Shown here: positions 49,417 to 62,105 of the stretch, one piece after another | Layout: every line of letters begins with the position of its first letter | Numbering within the stretch: the stretch's first letter is position 1 | Assembly (NCBI RefSeq): GCF_031755915.1 | Contig: NC_083380.1 | Coordinates: 31,592,501 to 31,656,500, forward strand | DNA: 64,000 bases | Direction of reading: 5' to 3' | From: Ziziphus jujuba | Lineage: Eukaryota; Streptophyta; Magnoliopsida; Rosales; Rhamnaceae | Made by a program: the position numbers and the translations under genes | The notes under the pieces: model-generated | What the model was told of the DNA's origin: nothing | The model's database searches: none | What the model saw: the letters and a program-made list of their open reading frames with translations, nothing else

Positions 49417-50098
49417 TTTCTTGTATCACACTATATGCTAGCTATCTACCCCAGTTAATATTTTTCTTTATCTTCCATCATGCATCTTCCTTCATCACTG
49501 CTTTCATATTGTTTGACAGATTTGAGTTTAATCTATCCTTCACCATTACCAGAAAAAAGAAATTTGATGTTAAACCTTGTTAAACTCGAACAATTCAAAA
49601 ATACAAATATATTATGCTGGTACTTGTACCTTCGGCATCCTTTAGAAAGCTTTTGAACTTTTCTCCCTCAATGATTAAGCACTTTCCTTGATTTTACTGT
49701 ATTTGTTTTCACCATAGAAACCATTGGAAATAAGATAATTAGTTTGCCAGAGGAAAAGCAAGTAAACTAAATATCTTCATGACCACAAACACAATTATCA
49801 ATAACCATCTTGAAAATATAGCAACAAGACATACTATTTCTGTGAGTTCTTCTTCAATGTTCCCTATGTCGATGATGTTGGCAAGTTTTTCTTCCTCTTC
49901 CCAGTCCTCTGTTTCAGACATGTTGGTCCCGGCCGATACATATTCCCTTTTCTGCCTGGAACTCCAACTGAATTTAATGCCACCATGAGTTTGAATAATA
50001 ACAAATTTATGACAAAGTTGAACAATGATGTAATTAAACGCTATTTTTTTTTAAAAATTCCTTTGATTATAATTTTTACTGGTATTTTTTAAAAAATT
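49417..50098. other. TNL 3' flank resumed after copia 2
   Basis: Continues 43,561-43,822 and matches 2,410-3,080 closely, including the acidic-tail copy at 49,840-49,990. No intact gene. Confidence 0.65.
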
Positions 50099-50682
50099 TC
50101 AGCCACGAGACATAGTTTTTGTAGCCAGTTCTTCTCCCGTGTCCTCTGTTTTTATGGATGTCGTCAAGTTCATCTTCTTCTTCCAAGTCCTCTGTTTCAA
50201 ATATGTTGGTACTGGCAGATACTTCCCTTTTCTGCTTCTACCTTGAACTCCAACTGAATTACATGCCTCCATTAGCAAAATCATCAAAGGTTTTGTCAAT
50301 AGTATGTGCAATAGTGTCAGAGACTTTGATCGGCTTTCCTTCAATAATGATCTCATCTCCATCACATAGTATGTGAATCCCACAAGCAGTAGACATCATC
50401 ATGCTCCGAACCTTGATTTTTTTAACATGTTGTATTCTTTCAATTACACTAATTTTTGTATCCTTAACTGGAGAGTATGGCAAGCACTCGAAAATAAGGG
50501 TGCAAGTAGGGAGATAAATAAGTAGCATATTCCCTGGTTCTACCAAAATGTTCCCTCTTCTTAGAGACCCCACACGAGAATTACTTTCATCAAGTAGTTG
50601 AAATGACAATTCCATTGTTTGTTTCCTGCTTGATCTAGAGACAGCACAAATGATCACTGCAGCTATTTTCGTTATTTGAAGG
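50099..50682 (-). pseudogene. R4 C-terminal exon, 3' part, cut off by copia 3
   Basis: Minus-strand post-LRR domain: SRSSRKQTMELSFQLLDESN, EPGNMLLIYLPTCTLIFECL, MMSTACGIHILCDGDEII and SDTIAHTIDKTFDDFANGG, then an acidic tail in another frame. It matches R1 3,660-3,083. Its 5' part is at 57,943-58,060. GAAGG at 50,678-50,682 is the copia 3 target duplication. Confidence 0.75.
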
Positions 50683-51187
50683 TGTTAGATTTTATGGATC
50701 TAAATATACATAATAAATTCCATTAATCATAAATCACTAACCTCCAAACGCAACCATTGATAAATTAAATCTTTAATCCTGCAAAATAGAAAACAATATA
50801 AAATAGTGCCTATGGACACACTACTCTCAAACCACTCTCAGATCTCTGAAAACCCTAATATCAAAATACCGTATGGTATTTTTTTTGTTTGCTTTCCCTA
50901 GACCTTTTATAGTCTCTGCAAGTCACACTTAACCATTAATTTTAATACACACACAATACTAATAATTTAATAATATAATAATACTAGAAAAAATATGGAT
51001 AAGTCATTGGGCTTTTAAAGAGAGTTGGTCCTCCAGTCTAATGGGCCAACTGGAGTCTTATAGAGAGTGTGTGACGAAGGGCCCTACTACAAAATAATAA
51101 AATAAGCCAGTCCCATTAATGACATAAATAGACCCTGTAAGTGAGTAATTGATTATGCCAAGTCCACAAATATTAATTTATTCAACA
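50683..51187 (-). repeat. Copia 3 3' LTR
   Basis: 505 bp; about 20 differences by eye from the 5' LTR, i.e. roughly 3-4 percent divergence. Confidence 0.92.
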
Positions 51188-51714
51188 TTCTCCCACTTGG
51201 ACTGCATAATCATCATCATATAAAATCCAAACTCACTTACTATAGAATCTCCCTAACCATAATCCATTTCATCCAAATATATAGTATACAGACAGGGCAC
51301 AACAATATACTAGACTAGGCAGTAGAGATTCTCTCAGTAAATCTCCCAAAACATTATACCATTTCAACTGAGTATTTTGCGTGCCATAAACTCAGTCTAG
51401 GTAGTAGAGATTTACCTAACCATGTGCAATCCCCCAACACACAAAACCATTTCATTCAAGCACATTGGGTATCGACAGGATACAATAATATACCCAAAAT
51501 AGATAGTAGGGATTCACCATGGCACCTGTTACATAGACTAATAGTCTCAACAGGCCTGTAAATATAAGAAGCAATAATATGTGTAATAAATCATCTCATA
51601 AATAAATAATGATCCACATACATCAATGTATTAAAATATTCAAAGAAATAAATAACACTCAACATGGATATTACTACAGAAAACATAACAAACTCCCACT
51701 GACCCATAGCAGTC

Positions 51715-54700
51715 TCAACTACCTAACAATCCCATACGCGACACATGTTTCTCAAATATGCCTACCGGTAAAGCCTTGGTCAGTGGATCTGCCACCATGC
51801 TATAAGTCGGCATGTGAATAACAGTAATGAGGCCCTCTTCAACTTTCTCCTTTACCACAAAATATTTCACATTAATGTACTTTGCACCAGGAGTACCTTT
51901 TAAATTATTAGAGAAAGACACTGCTGTAGTATTATCACAATACATCATAATAGGTCTCTCAATGGAGTCAACTACTCCTAAATCACAGATAAAATTCCGT
52001 AGCCAAACTGCATGACGGGTAGCCTCATAACACGCCATATATTCTGCCTCCATAGTCAAGGATGCTGTCATTGAATGCTTGGCACTCCGCCAAGACACAG
52101 CACCTCCTGCCATGATAAATATATAACCAGTGGTAGATTTCTTATCATCTACACAACCTTTATAGTCTGCATCACTATAACCCACTACTTCAAGAGAGTT
52201 GGTGTGATGATATGTCAACATATGATCTTTAGTACCCTGAAGATATCTAAAGACCTTCTTAACTGCTTGGTAATGAATAGGACCAGGATTGCTCATAAAT
52301 CTACCAAGCACACCCAAAGCAAAAGCTATATTAGGCCGTGTACATACTTGAGCATACATCAAACTATCTACTGCTGAAGAATAGTGAACATTCTTCATTG
52401 CCATCCTTTCTCTATTATTCTTGGGACACTGATCCTTAGAAAACTTTTCACCTTTCGTAACCGGTACACTTCCAGGAGAACAGTTATGCATATCAAATCT
52501 CTTAAGGATTCTATAAATATAAGCTCTCTAAGACAATTGCAACCCATAATTAGTCCTATCTCGAACAATCTTGATGCCCAAAACAAAAGAAGCCTCACCA
52601 AGAAATTTCATATCAAAATGGTTGCACAACATCCGCTTTGTCTCAACCAACAGGTCAGTGTCATTAGTAGCCAAAAATATGTCATCAACATACAACACCA
52701 GACATATAAAACTGCTCCCATTGACCTTCATATATATGCATCTATCAACAACATTCTCTTTAAAGCCATTTTTGGTGACAACCTCATCAAACTTAAGATA
52801 CCATTGTCTTGAAGCTTGCTTAAGACCATAAATAGATTTCTTAAGCTTACAAACCAAATTACCATTCTCTGTTTGTTGGAAACTAACTGGTTGAACCATA
52901 TATACATCCTCATATAAATCACCATTCAGAAAAGCAGTCTTGACATCCATCTGATGCAACGCCAGGTCATAATGCACCACAATCGCCATAATGATTCTAA
53001 AAGAATCCTTTGTGGATACAGGAGAGAAAGTCTGTGTATAATCAATTCCTTCCGTCTGGCTAAACCCTTTAGCTACAAGTCTAACCTTATACCTCTCCAC
53101 TTGACCATTGGAGTCCTTTTTAGTCTTAAAGACCCATTTGCACCCAATAGGCTTGCTACCCTCTAGTAACTCAACCAAATCCCAAACTCTATTTGATGCC
53201 ATGGATTTCATTTCATCTTCCATTGCATCCAACCAAAAATTTGAGTTTGAACTGCTTATGGCCTCCTCATAAGTGACTGGATCTAAATCATCACTTATGT
53301 CAAACTCATGCTCCTGCAAGTAAACCTTATTGTCATCAGGAATAGCTGATCTCCTAGTCCTTGGTGACCTTCTCAAAGGTACATCAGCATCTGCAATAGC
53401 TGGAATATCCTGCTCTTCAACAATGAGTTCATTTTGACCAACTACTAGTTCATCAACTACTCGATCAACAATATCTTTATCAGGAACAACTATACTGGGA
53501 ATGAAAACACTTTCTTCTCTAAATTGAGATTCCCTTGGACCATTACTATCATCAAACCCAAAATCATCTTCAAAATAAATGGCCCTGTCTGATTCCACGA
53601 TCCTGGTGGTGTGCGAAAGATAAAAGAATCTTGAACCCCTAGATCCTATACAATAGCCAACAAAATATCCACTAATGGTTTTAGGATCCAACTTCTTAAT
53701 TTGGGGATTATAAATCTTTACTTCAGCTTTGCAACCCCATATTCGAAAATGGTGCAAATTAGGCTTTCTTCCTGACCACAACTCAAAAGGTGTCTTAGGA
53801 ACGGACTTACTTGGAACTTGATTCAAAATATAAGCCGCCGTTCTTAAAGCCTCTCCCCACAAATAATCTGGCAAACTAGAATTTGCCAACATAGATCGTA
53901 CCATATCCAACAAAATCCTATTCCTTCTCTCAGCTATGCCATTTTGCTGAGGTGTACTAGGCATCGTATATTGCGCATCAATGCCACACTCACTCAAATA
54001 AATAGCAAAAGGCCCTGGGTTCCTTCCAGTTTCATCATATCTACCATAAAACTCACCACCTTTATCAGACCTTACAGCTTTTATTTTCTTATTCTTTTGA
54101 AGCTCCATCTTTACCTTAAACTCTTTAAAGGCAACTAAAGAATCTGACTTCTCACGAATAAGCTCAACATGTCCATAACCAGAGTAATCGTCAATGAAAG
54201 TAATAAAATATCTATAACCACCCAAAGCAGTTGGTGTAAAAGGTCCACATATGTCAGTGTGGATTAACTCTAAAACATCTCCACACCTAGCTAACTTATC
54301 CTTTCTTACCTTGGCAGTTAACTTTCCTTTCACACATTCAACACAAGTCAACAGATCAGAGAAATCAAGATTAGGAAGTATCCCATCCTTCACTAACCTT
54401 TCCATTCTGTGCCTAGAAATATGTCCCAAACGTTTATGCTATAACATTGAGGAATTGTCATTAACTCTTGGGCATTTGGAAGCAACAATAGAATTAATAG
54501 AGAAATTGAGACCATTATTAAATAAATCAAGCTTATATAAATTGCCACATAAAGTTCCAAAACCAACAACTTTACCATCATTAAATAATTCAACTTTGTT
54601 ATTTCCAAACAAAAAACTATAACCTTGTCTATCCAAAACAGAAATAGACAACAAGTTTCTTCTTATTGAAGGTACATAAGAAACTTCTTGCAACTCCAAA

Positions 54701-55962
54701 GCATATCCAGTGGCAAGCTTCAACTTGATTGTTCCCACATTGTTCACCTTCACTCTTGAGCTATCTCCCATATAAACATGCTGCTCAAGATTGGTTGGGC
54801 CCCTTCGGCTTATCATCCCCTACAACGAATTAGTAACATGAATTGTTGCTCCAGTATCTAACCACCAAGAATTCATAGGCATATCAATAATATTGGTCTC
54901 AATCATTAAAATATTACCTTTCTTTTCTTGCTTTCCCTTCAAATGCCAACAATCTATCTTTTTGTGTCCAACTTTATTGCAGTAGCCACACTTTCCATTG
55001 AAGTAGGCTTTCCTTTCCTCTATGTGATGAGCTCCATCCCTAGGCACTTTTGGCTTCATACCAGAAAACTTCTTCTTGTTGGGCTTAAATTCTTGTCTAG
55101 ACGTAAATCCTTGTCCAGGCTTAAATCCTTGTCCTTTCTTTTGGAAAAACTTCTTGGACTTATCTACCTGATGTGAAACCATAGCAATAGACCTAGACTT
55201 ACTTAATTTAATATCATCCTCTTCCTTGACAAGGATAGCAGTCAATTCCTCCAAGCTACAACCTTCTTTCTTAGTATTCAAACTCAACCTTATATTATCA
55301 AACTGTGATGGAAGACTCCTCATTATAGAATAGGTCAAGAACTCCTCTCCAATGTCCATCTTAAGGTCCTTCAGCTTATTATAATAGGAGGAAAGTAGCA
55401 TAATATGGTCCCTTACTCCTTTAATACCATCATACTTGGTATTATTCAATAGGTCCAAATAATGATGCTTCTCATTCATATCAAAGTTGATAAACTTCTT
55501 TCCTATCTCCTCAAGAAGTCCCTTTGCAGTATCCACTTTAGGAATACTAGCATATATTGTAACAGCCCAGTCCACCCGCATCAAGATATTGTCCGCTTTG
55601 GGTCCGGTCCGCACGGTTTTGCTCTTCCCGACCCCATTACAACGGTGGGTCACACGAAAAGGCTTCTTGAAGGGAAAGGTATCCACACGCTTATAAACCA
55701 TGCTTCGTTCCCCTTTCCAATCGATGTGGAATGTTACATATATGGCCTCATCCATGTAATTCTCCATCATCATCATACAACACTTATTAGAGTGCTTTCA
55801 ATCCTCATAAAGTTTCTTAGCTGCTGCAGTACTCTCATCAGTCAGTATCTCTGGTGGATCTATCTCTAAAGCCAAATCCAATTTCATAAATGTCAAATTC
55901 ATAACTAAAATCTTCTTCCACTTCTGATAATTTGTCCTATCCAATTTCATCATGGCAGTCAT
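51715..55962 (-). pseudogene. Copia 3 gag-pol, one reading frame with four stops
   Basis: Begins near 55,962 (MTAMMKLDRTNYQKWKK) and ends at 51,715. Gag with zinc knuckle CGYCNKVGHKKIDC (about 54,985). Protease WWLDTGATIHV. Integrase [40 protein letters not shown] and AERRNR. RT with [44 protein letters not shown]. RNase H with SLTMEAEYMACYEA. Stops: TGA 55,798, TAG 54,820, TAG 54,439, TAG 52,528. Their spacings are all multiples of three, so there is no net frameshift, even across the nested insertion at 55,558-55,738. Inactive as read. Confidence 0.92.
55558..55738 (-). mobile_element. TRIM-like solo LTR nested in copia 3 gag
   Basis: 181 bp; on the minus strand TGTAACATTCCACATCG ... CTGGGCTGTTACA, flanked by TATAT on both sides (55,553-55,557; 55,739-55,743). 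Same family as 19,196-19,366. It has TTTATAAGC as a possible TATA box. 181 plus 5 bp is 62 codons, and the frame used by gag has no stop through it. Confidence 0.8.
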
Positions 55963-56040
55963 GGGCAGAAAGTTTGGGGTGCTACTAGCTGTAAAAATAG
56001 TAAACAACAAGAAATTCAAAAATTTAAAACAATTCAATTA

Positions 56041-57438
56041 CCATTTTCCAGCCCCTCAACACAAAAACACAAACATAAATATCGCTTAGGGTCTTTGTAG
56101 CACTAAAGATACCCTTCGCGGGCTAGAGCCAGTAAACCAAATAACCACAATCAAATGCATTGAATTGAATCACCGATAGGGCAACTCAGAACCTGCAATA
56201 CATGGCATTTAATTAACTTCCACTGCCATTTCAGGCGTCATACAAAGAAACTAAAACTACCGATAGGGTAGCCTAGTTACCTGTATAGACCCTGGTTAGT
56301 AAGTGGGAGAAAAATAACATATTGGCAATTTCATGATAAAGGTAAATAAAAGATAACCCATCCATTATGCCAACACACATTACATTGGTACACATAATGC
56401 AGACAAAATAAGTTTCACGACAGGTGAGTACCTAAAATCCCACACTACTATACCAACTAGGCACAAAGCCTATTTGGGTAAGCTCACACAATCCAATTTT
56501 CCAATCACAAATATTTAATTTAATTTAATAAAATTGGAATGTGATAATTAAACAAATAAATAAACAATAAATAAATAAATTGAATAATTGAATCATTAAA
56601 TTAATTAATAAATAAATCAATAATAAAATATAAAATATAAATAATAAAAAAAGAGAGAATAAAAATAAATAAGGTTTTTTTTTTTTTTTTTGCCTGTTGA
56701 CATCAGCAAACAACACGTCTTGCAGACATCAGCACAAGGCTCCAAACGGCATGCCATTTCTCTCTTCTTCTTCACCCAACCGAGTCACAGGTGACTCGGT
56801 TCCAGTCCAAACGGGTCACACGACCCGCTAATTCGACCCGCCTGGAAATTTCTTTTCCGGCAATCTTTTTCTACAATTTTGGTGCCATTTGATTCCTCTT
56901 TTCTTGGGCAATGTTTTCCACAAATCAATTTCAATGTTTTAGCAACCAAAATCAATGCCCAAGAAAACTTATTCGTTCGGCCAAAATGGGGTTTCTCAAA
57001 ATTTTTTTTTAATTCAAAAAACAAAAAAAAAAAAGGTTTCCAATCCAATTAAAGATGTTAAATAATACAATTCATAACAACAACCTATTTTTCCACCGTG
57101 CCCAGATCTTAATTCAAACTAAAACAAAAAATTCACATAATTTGCACAAACTCAATATAAACCCGATATTGCACAAGAGAAAAGAAAATTAATCAATAAA
57201 ATTCAGAATTAAAATTTGGATCTCCAGACAATCAATAGCCGTCAACACAAATGAATATCACATATTGGATTTCAGAAAACAAGCACGTAATAATAGAATC
57301 ATTAGGATGAGAGAATAATTATAAAATAAATATCATGTCATCAATATACACGATGAAAGTTCAATGGCCATATATCAATATAACAACAAATTTCAAAATA
57401 ATTTTTTATACATATTAACCATGTGCTCTGATACCAAT
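56041..57438 (-). other. Copia 3 untranslated leader
   Basis: About 1.4 kb between PBS and gag with no conserved coding domain. Contains a poly-A/T run (56,674-56,691) and simple AT-rich sequence. Confidence 0.6.
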
Positions 57439-57942
57439 TGTTAGATTTTATGGATCTAAATATACATAATAAATTCCATTAATCATAAATCACTAACCTC
57501 CAAACACAGCCATTGATAAATTAAATCTTTAATCCTGCAAAATAGAAAACAATATAAAGTAGTGCCTATGGATACACTACTCTCAAATCACTCTCAGATC
57601 TCTGAAAACCCTAATATCAAAATATCGTATAGTATTTTTTTGTTTGCTTGCCCTAGACCTTTTACAGTCTCTGCAAGTCACACTTACCCATTAATTTTAA
57701 CACACACAAAATAATAATAATTTAATAATATAATAATACTAGAAAAAATATGGGTAAGTCATTGGTCTTTTAAAGAGAGTTGGTCCTCCAGTCTAATAGG
57801 CCAACTGGAGTCTTATAAAGAGTGTGTGACGAAGGGCCCTACTACAAAATAATAAAATAAGCCAGTCCCATTAATGACATAAATAGGTCCTGTAAGTGAG
57901 TAATTGATTATGCCAAGTCCACAAATATTAATTTATTCAACA
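57439..57942 (-). repeat. Copia 3 5' LTR
   Basis: 504 bp, directly next to the PBS on its inner side and to the GAAGG duplication on its outer side. Confidence 0.92.
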
Positions 57943-58625
57943 GAAGGCACTTTAAAGGTTACGGTTTCCGTTGCAGGCTTATGGCTAAACCAGTATGGAA
58001 TATCAGATCCTGGAAGTGTAGCTTCAATTTTTGAGTCCCTAAAGAATCGCTGCAACTTAATGGAAATCATTAGTTTAACGCAAACACGCATACACACACA
58101 CACACATATGTATAACCATGATATACTTGCCACAACTATATATATATATATATATACAGACAGAGAAAGAGCGAGAGAGACAGAGACTGACTGTGTCATT
58201 GGAAATGATCTTGGCCATTATCTCCCATGGAGTCTCAACCAATGACTTGCAGTGGCTTGCTTTTATACTAATTTGAAATCCTAGAAGCTCTGGAATTTCC
58301 TGAAGTCGTTGACAATTAGCTAAACTAAGATCTGAAAGCTTAGAAAGCCTACTAACGAACTTGTTATCAGATAGATCTAACCATTCAAGTAAGAGAAAAC
58401 TAAAAGGAGTTCCAAGAATCTAGGTTTGTTATAAATTCAAATTTCTCAATAGGGTAGGGAAACATTTGGAGTTTCGAGCAGCCTTCAAAATTTAATAATC
58501 TAAAATATTTGGACAGTAGATTACTTGGAACAGTCTTGAGATTGCTGCAGCATCGAGCATCTAATCTAACCAACTTATTAAGAAATCCATCGGACTCATT
58601 AATCTCAACTAAACTTGTACAATTG
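57943..58625 (-). pseudogene. R4 degenerate LRR exon remainder and start of C-terminal exon
   Basis: Downstream of the stop in R4 exon 4. LRR sequence is still readable in other frames (58,625-58,200), but compared with R1 about 255 bp are missing where CCAAGAA meets TCTAGG (near 58,420; R1 4,165-4,425). The C-terminal exon starts near 58,054 with RDSKIEATLPGSDIPYWFSHK and is broken at 57,943 by copia 3. A CA and TA microsatellite pair lies in the intron (58,090-58,156). Confidence 0.75.
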
Positions 58626-61301
58626 TCAACATATTAGCTCTCGAGCAGCCTTCAATCTTTCAAAATTCTGCAAACAGAAGATAAAAATTGGAAAAAATGT
58701 AAATTAGCTAGCTATTGAGGAACATGACAATGTAATTATAATGAACTACTTACATAACAATTGTACCTTGAATCCTTTGTCAAGTTGATGGATATGGCTA
58801 TAAGGCATGTTGAGTACAGCAAGTTGTTTTGGACCAGAATTGAAGGAAAATGTGGGAAACTGGTATCCCGGCAAATCAATTAGCCTTAACTCATTAGGAA
58901 GGTACTCAATGGCACCAGAAAGGACTACATTAGCAAATATACGTAGTCGAAGCCTTTTTATTTTTAGGAATGATTTAGCATTCAAGTATGGAGTTCTCTG
59001 TTCAGGCAACTTCAGCATAATTCCTTCAAGCGTATTTGTGCCCTAAATAGGTCAAAGGAGAGAAAAGCATAGCAATCGTCATATCAATATATATATATAT
59101 ATATACAACAAAATCATGTTAAAAGTTAATGCCAAGGAGCTTGTAGAAGAGGCTTACAATGTTTTCTAAGAAAACGTGAAAAACATCATCTGGAGACCAT
59201 AATCTACTACATTTGCCAGCTTTAGGGGATTCCTGGCAGACAATTTCCTTACCCACTTTTTCTATCAATCGATGCATTCCTAGCCTATTGTACTCTACAT
59301 TTATAAGAGACATATCTGTAAGAACTTTAATTCCAATGATCGGGCAGAAATTACTACTTCCAAGTACCTTAATAACATAATCTTTGTCCTCTCCAACAAA
59401 GAAACATGCAATATCAAGGAAAAGACTCTTCTCATTGTCCTGTAAAGCATCATAACTTATTTTAAATACTTCATATATTTTCTTGTCCGGCTTCTTTTCC
59501 AAATTATGTATTGCACTTTTCCATTGTTCTTCTGTCATACCACATAGGAAGGAAGCCAATACTACAAGAGCTAATTGAAGGCCATCAGCATAACATACAA
59601 CACGATTTGAGAGCACAAGGTAATTTTCTAGAGGTTTCTCCCTCTTAAAAGCATTCCAACTTAAGAGTACAAGAGCTCTCTCATGATCCATTCCCCGGAC
59701 TTCATATATTACATTAACTCCATGAGTGGCTAGCAAGTGTTTATTTCTGGTTGTTATGATGATTCTACTTCCTAAGCCAAACCACTTATGGCCTCCTGCT
59801 AATGTATCCAACTGATCTAGTTCATCAACATCGTCAAGAATGAGAAGTACTCGTTTGTTGCAAAGCCTTTCCTTCATGATGTTGATACCTCTATTAATAT
59901 TCCCAACCTTCAAATTTTTATCCCCAGGCATGTCAACCAAAAGCACTTCTTGCAGCTGAGCAAAACCAAAATGTTGCTTGGATGTTTCTCTAACATCTAC
60001 AAGGAAGCTGAAAACTTCAAATTCATCCATAAAACTACTAAAAGAAGCTTTAGCAATAGTTGTTTTTCCTATCCCACCATGTCCATGGATGCCTATGAAT
60101 CGCACATCCTTCTCTCCAGCATCTATTAATGAAGCCAACTCATGTAGATGGGATTCAATTCCAGCAGGGTATTTGGCAACATGTAGAAATGTACGATTCA
60201 ATTTGCTCAGTGTGGCTTCAACAATTCTTTGGATCAATTGAGATTCATCTCTTTAAATAGATATATGAGAAAATAAATTGATTATTATGGTAAAACACAC
60301 AACACAGCACTACAAAATAAAATTATTTTTGTTTCAACATGTCACATGCATGCTTAGAAGTATAAAATTTTCTAATCAAAGGTAATAGCTACATAGAGGG
60401 TTTTTTTTTCCTTTTTTTATTTTTATTTTTTATCATTACGATAATTTATAATCTAAAGGAGAGGGACGTGGTGTCTCTATGCACTATATCTCATGGATAT
60501 GGTATAAACAACATGCCAATTAAGCCAATTTACTTGACAGCTACACCAATTGAGCCAATTTACCTTGCAAGGATTTAACTTTTCGTGACTATAAATTTAA
60601 TTTTAATTATAACCAAGAGTACTATCTCTTAAAGATCTGATTGTGTGACTAAAACTTATACCCCTGCACATAAACACATTAATATTTTTAGGATTTAAAA
60701 TATGATTAATGGCAAATTTTGATCAAATATAATATAGGGCAATATACAGAACCATCGTCCCCCATCTCTCTATTAAGTAGTGATGAGTAAACTAGTTATA
60801 ATATTTAATTTTCAATTTTGTTTTATCGAAAATTATTATACATTTAAAATATTAGGACAATTCTCCTACCAGGAAGTTTTAACCCTTTTTTTCATTCCGA
60901 TCTCACTTTTCAGTTTTTGAATTGCATTAAAAATTGAAATGTTAAATTATTTTTTAACTTTGAATGAGTCTAGATAAGGTTCATTTTATGTTTATAGAAT
61001 TTTAATATATCACACAACTTATTTAAACTATCAAAACATTTTTAAATCTTAGCTCTTAAAAAGATCTAAAAATTGATAAATAAGATTTGCATAAGAAATG
61101 CATCAAAATGTTCTAATGAGAAACTAATTGATATAAATATAAAATTATACATTCAAAAATATTCATGTGATTTTATTTTGTGAGGCTAAAATGGAGATTT
61201 TAGTCATTATGTAATTTACTGTATGATATATTTTGTCACAATTATGGCATATATGTATATGAAAAAAATACATTTCATCAAACAACAACAACAACAACAA
61301 C

Positions 61302-61341
<40 letters not shown>

Positions 61342-61971
61342 CTAACAAATGTAAATAGATGAGCATATATTGAAATTTACCCTAGTTTGGACTAGTATTC
61401 ATTAACAAATGAATATGATGGATGGATTAAGGTGAGTTGACAAGAAATTTACATACCCATTGTCTAAATGCCATCCGGATAAATTGGCAGCTTTATTCAA
61501 AGCAATCTTCCACTCGGGCAGCTTTTCTTTCTTCTTCTTATCGGAACTTTGTTCATATTGAGCTAACGCTTCTCCAAAATTGCCCCTGTGATTTCTTATG
61601 TCAGAAGGATCCACAAATAAAAATATTGGCCAAATCACTTGTTGAAGTGATTCTCGACATTTAAAGATCTCCACTAGTTCATCCAAACACCACGACGAAG
61701 ATGCATAGCTTTTGGAGAAGATGATGATTGATATCTTTGATGCTTTGATGGCCGTGATAAGTGAGGTTGAAATTCCTTCTCCCCTCCTCAGCTCTTCATT
61801 GTCAATGAAAGTTTGAATTCCTTTTTGCTGCAAGGCTCTATAAAGATGGCTTGTGAAATTGTTCCGCATATCTATGCCTCTAAAGCTCAAGAAAACATCA
61901 TGCTGTCCTGCTCCATGGCAACTAGAAAAATTGGAGGAGGGAAAAGAGGTAGAGGGAAGCAAGTAAGCCAT
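58626..61971 (-). CDS. R4: TIR-NBS resistance protein with a truncated LRR
   Basis: Four exons by splice signals and paralogy: 61,971-61,457, 60,250-59,158, 59,042-58,767, 58,667-58,626; total 641 residues ending at TGA. TIR (about 24-160): DVFLSFRG, TFIDNEELRRGE, WCLDEL (94-99, catalytic-type Glu 98). NBS (173-536): P-loop GHGGIGKTT (228-236), kinase-2 LLILDDVDEL (307-316), RNBS-B GLGSRIIITTRNKH, GLPL position reads GLQLAL, FLDIACFFVGEDKDY, MHD position reads MHR (497-499). Residues 537-628 are the LRR start. Exon 4 has lost about 60 bp that R1 keeps, and stops after 13 codons. TIR domains of this type can act as NADases in plant immunity. No nonsense or frameshift lies before the LRR. Possibly a working TN protein; the changed GLPL and MHD motifs argue for caution. 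Confidence 0.75.
60251..61456 (-). other. R4 intron 1
   Basis: Donor GTATGT at 61,456, acceptor AAAG at 60,251. Colinear with R1 intron 1 but without the MITE-like insertion, and with a longer CAA/TAA array (61,281-61,337). Confidence 0.75.
61281..61337. repeat. CAA/TAA microsatellite in R4 intron 1
   Basis: (CAA)n then (TAA)n; the R1 intron has only a short TAA run at the same place (about 7,791-7,805), so the array length has changed since duplication. Confidence 0.9.
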
Positions 61972-62091
61972 ACGAAGCGTAAGTAATTAATTCAGTATTC
62001 TCAGCTTTTTCTGAATCACTAAATGCAATAATCAGATGATAAACATAAATTGGAGCAGCCTACTTCAATGGAGACGCTAAAGTCAATGGTG

Positions 62092-62105
62092 TTTTTATAT
62101 AGGGT
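62092..62105 (-). promoter_or_regulatory. Probable TATA box of R4
   Basis: Minus-strand CCCTATATAAAAAC about 125 bp upstream of ATG 61,971, conserved in R1. TTGACT (W-box core) lies just downstream, between the TATA box and the ATG. Confidence 0.55.

Larger units (their letters stand above)
50683..57942 (-). mobile_element. Copia 3: Ty1/copia retrotransposon in the R4 C-terminal exon
   Basis: 7,260 bp, minus strand. LTRs 57,439-57,942 (5') and 50,683-51,187 (3'), TGTTGAATAAAT...ATCTAACA on the minus strand. TSD GAAGG (50,678-50,682; 57,943-57,947). PBS CAATTGGTATCAGAGC next to the 5' LTR (57,440-57,425); purine tract AAGTGGGAGAA before the 3' LTR. The matching site in R1 (about 3,660) has a single GAAGG. 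A leader of about 1.4 kb lies between PBS and gag. The coding region is in one frame throughout, apart from four stop codons, and carries a nested TRIM-like LTR. Confidence 0.95.
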
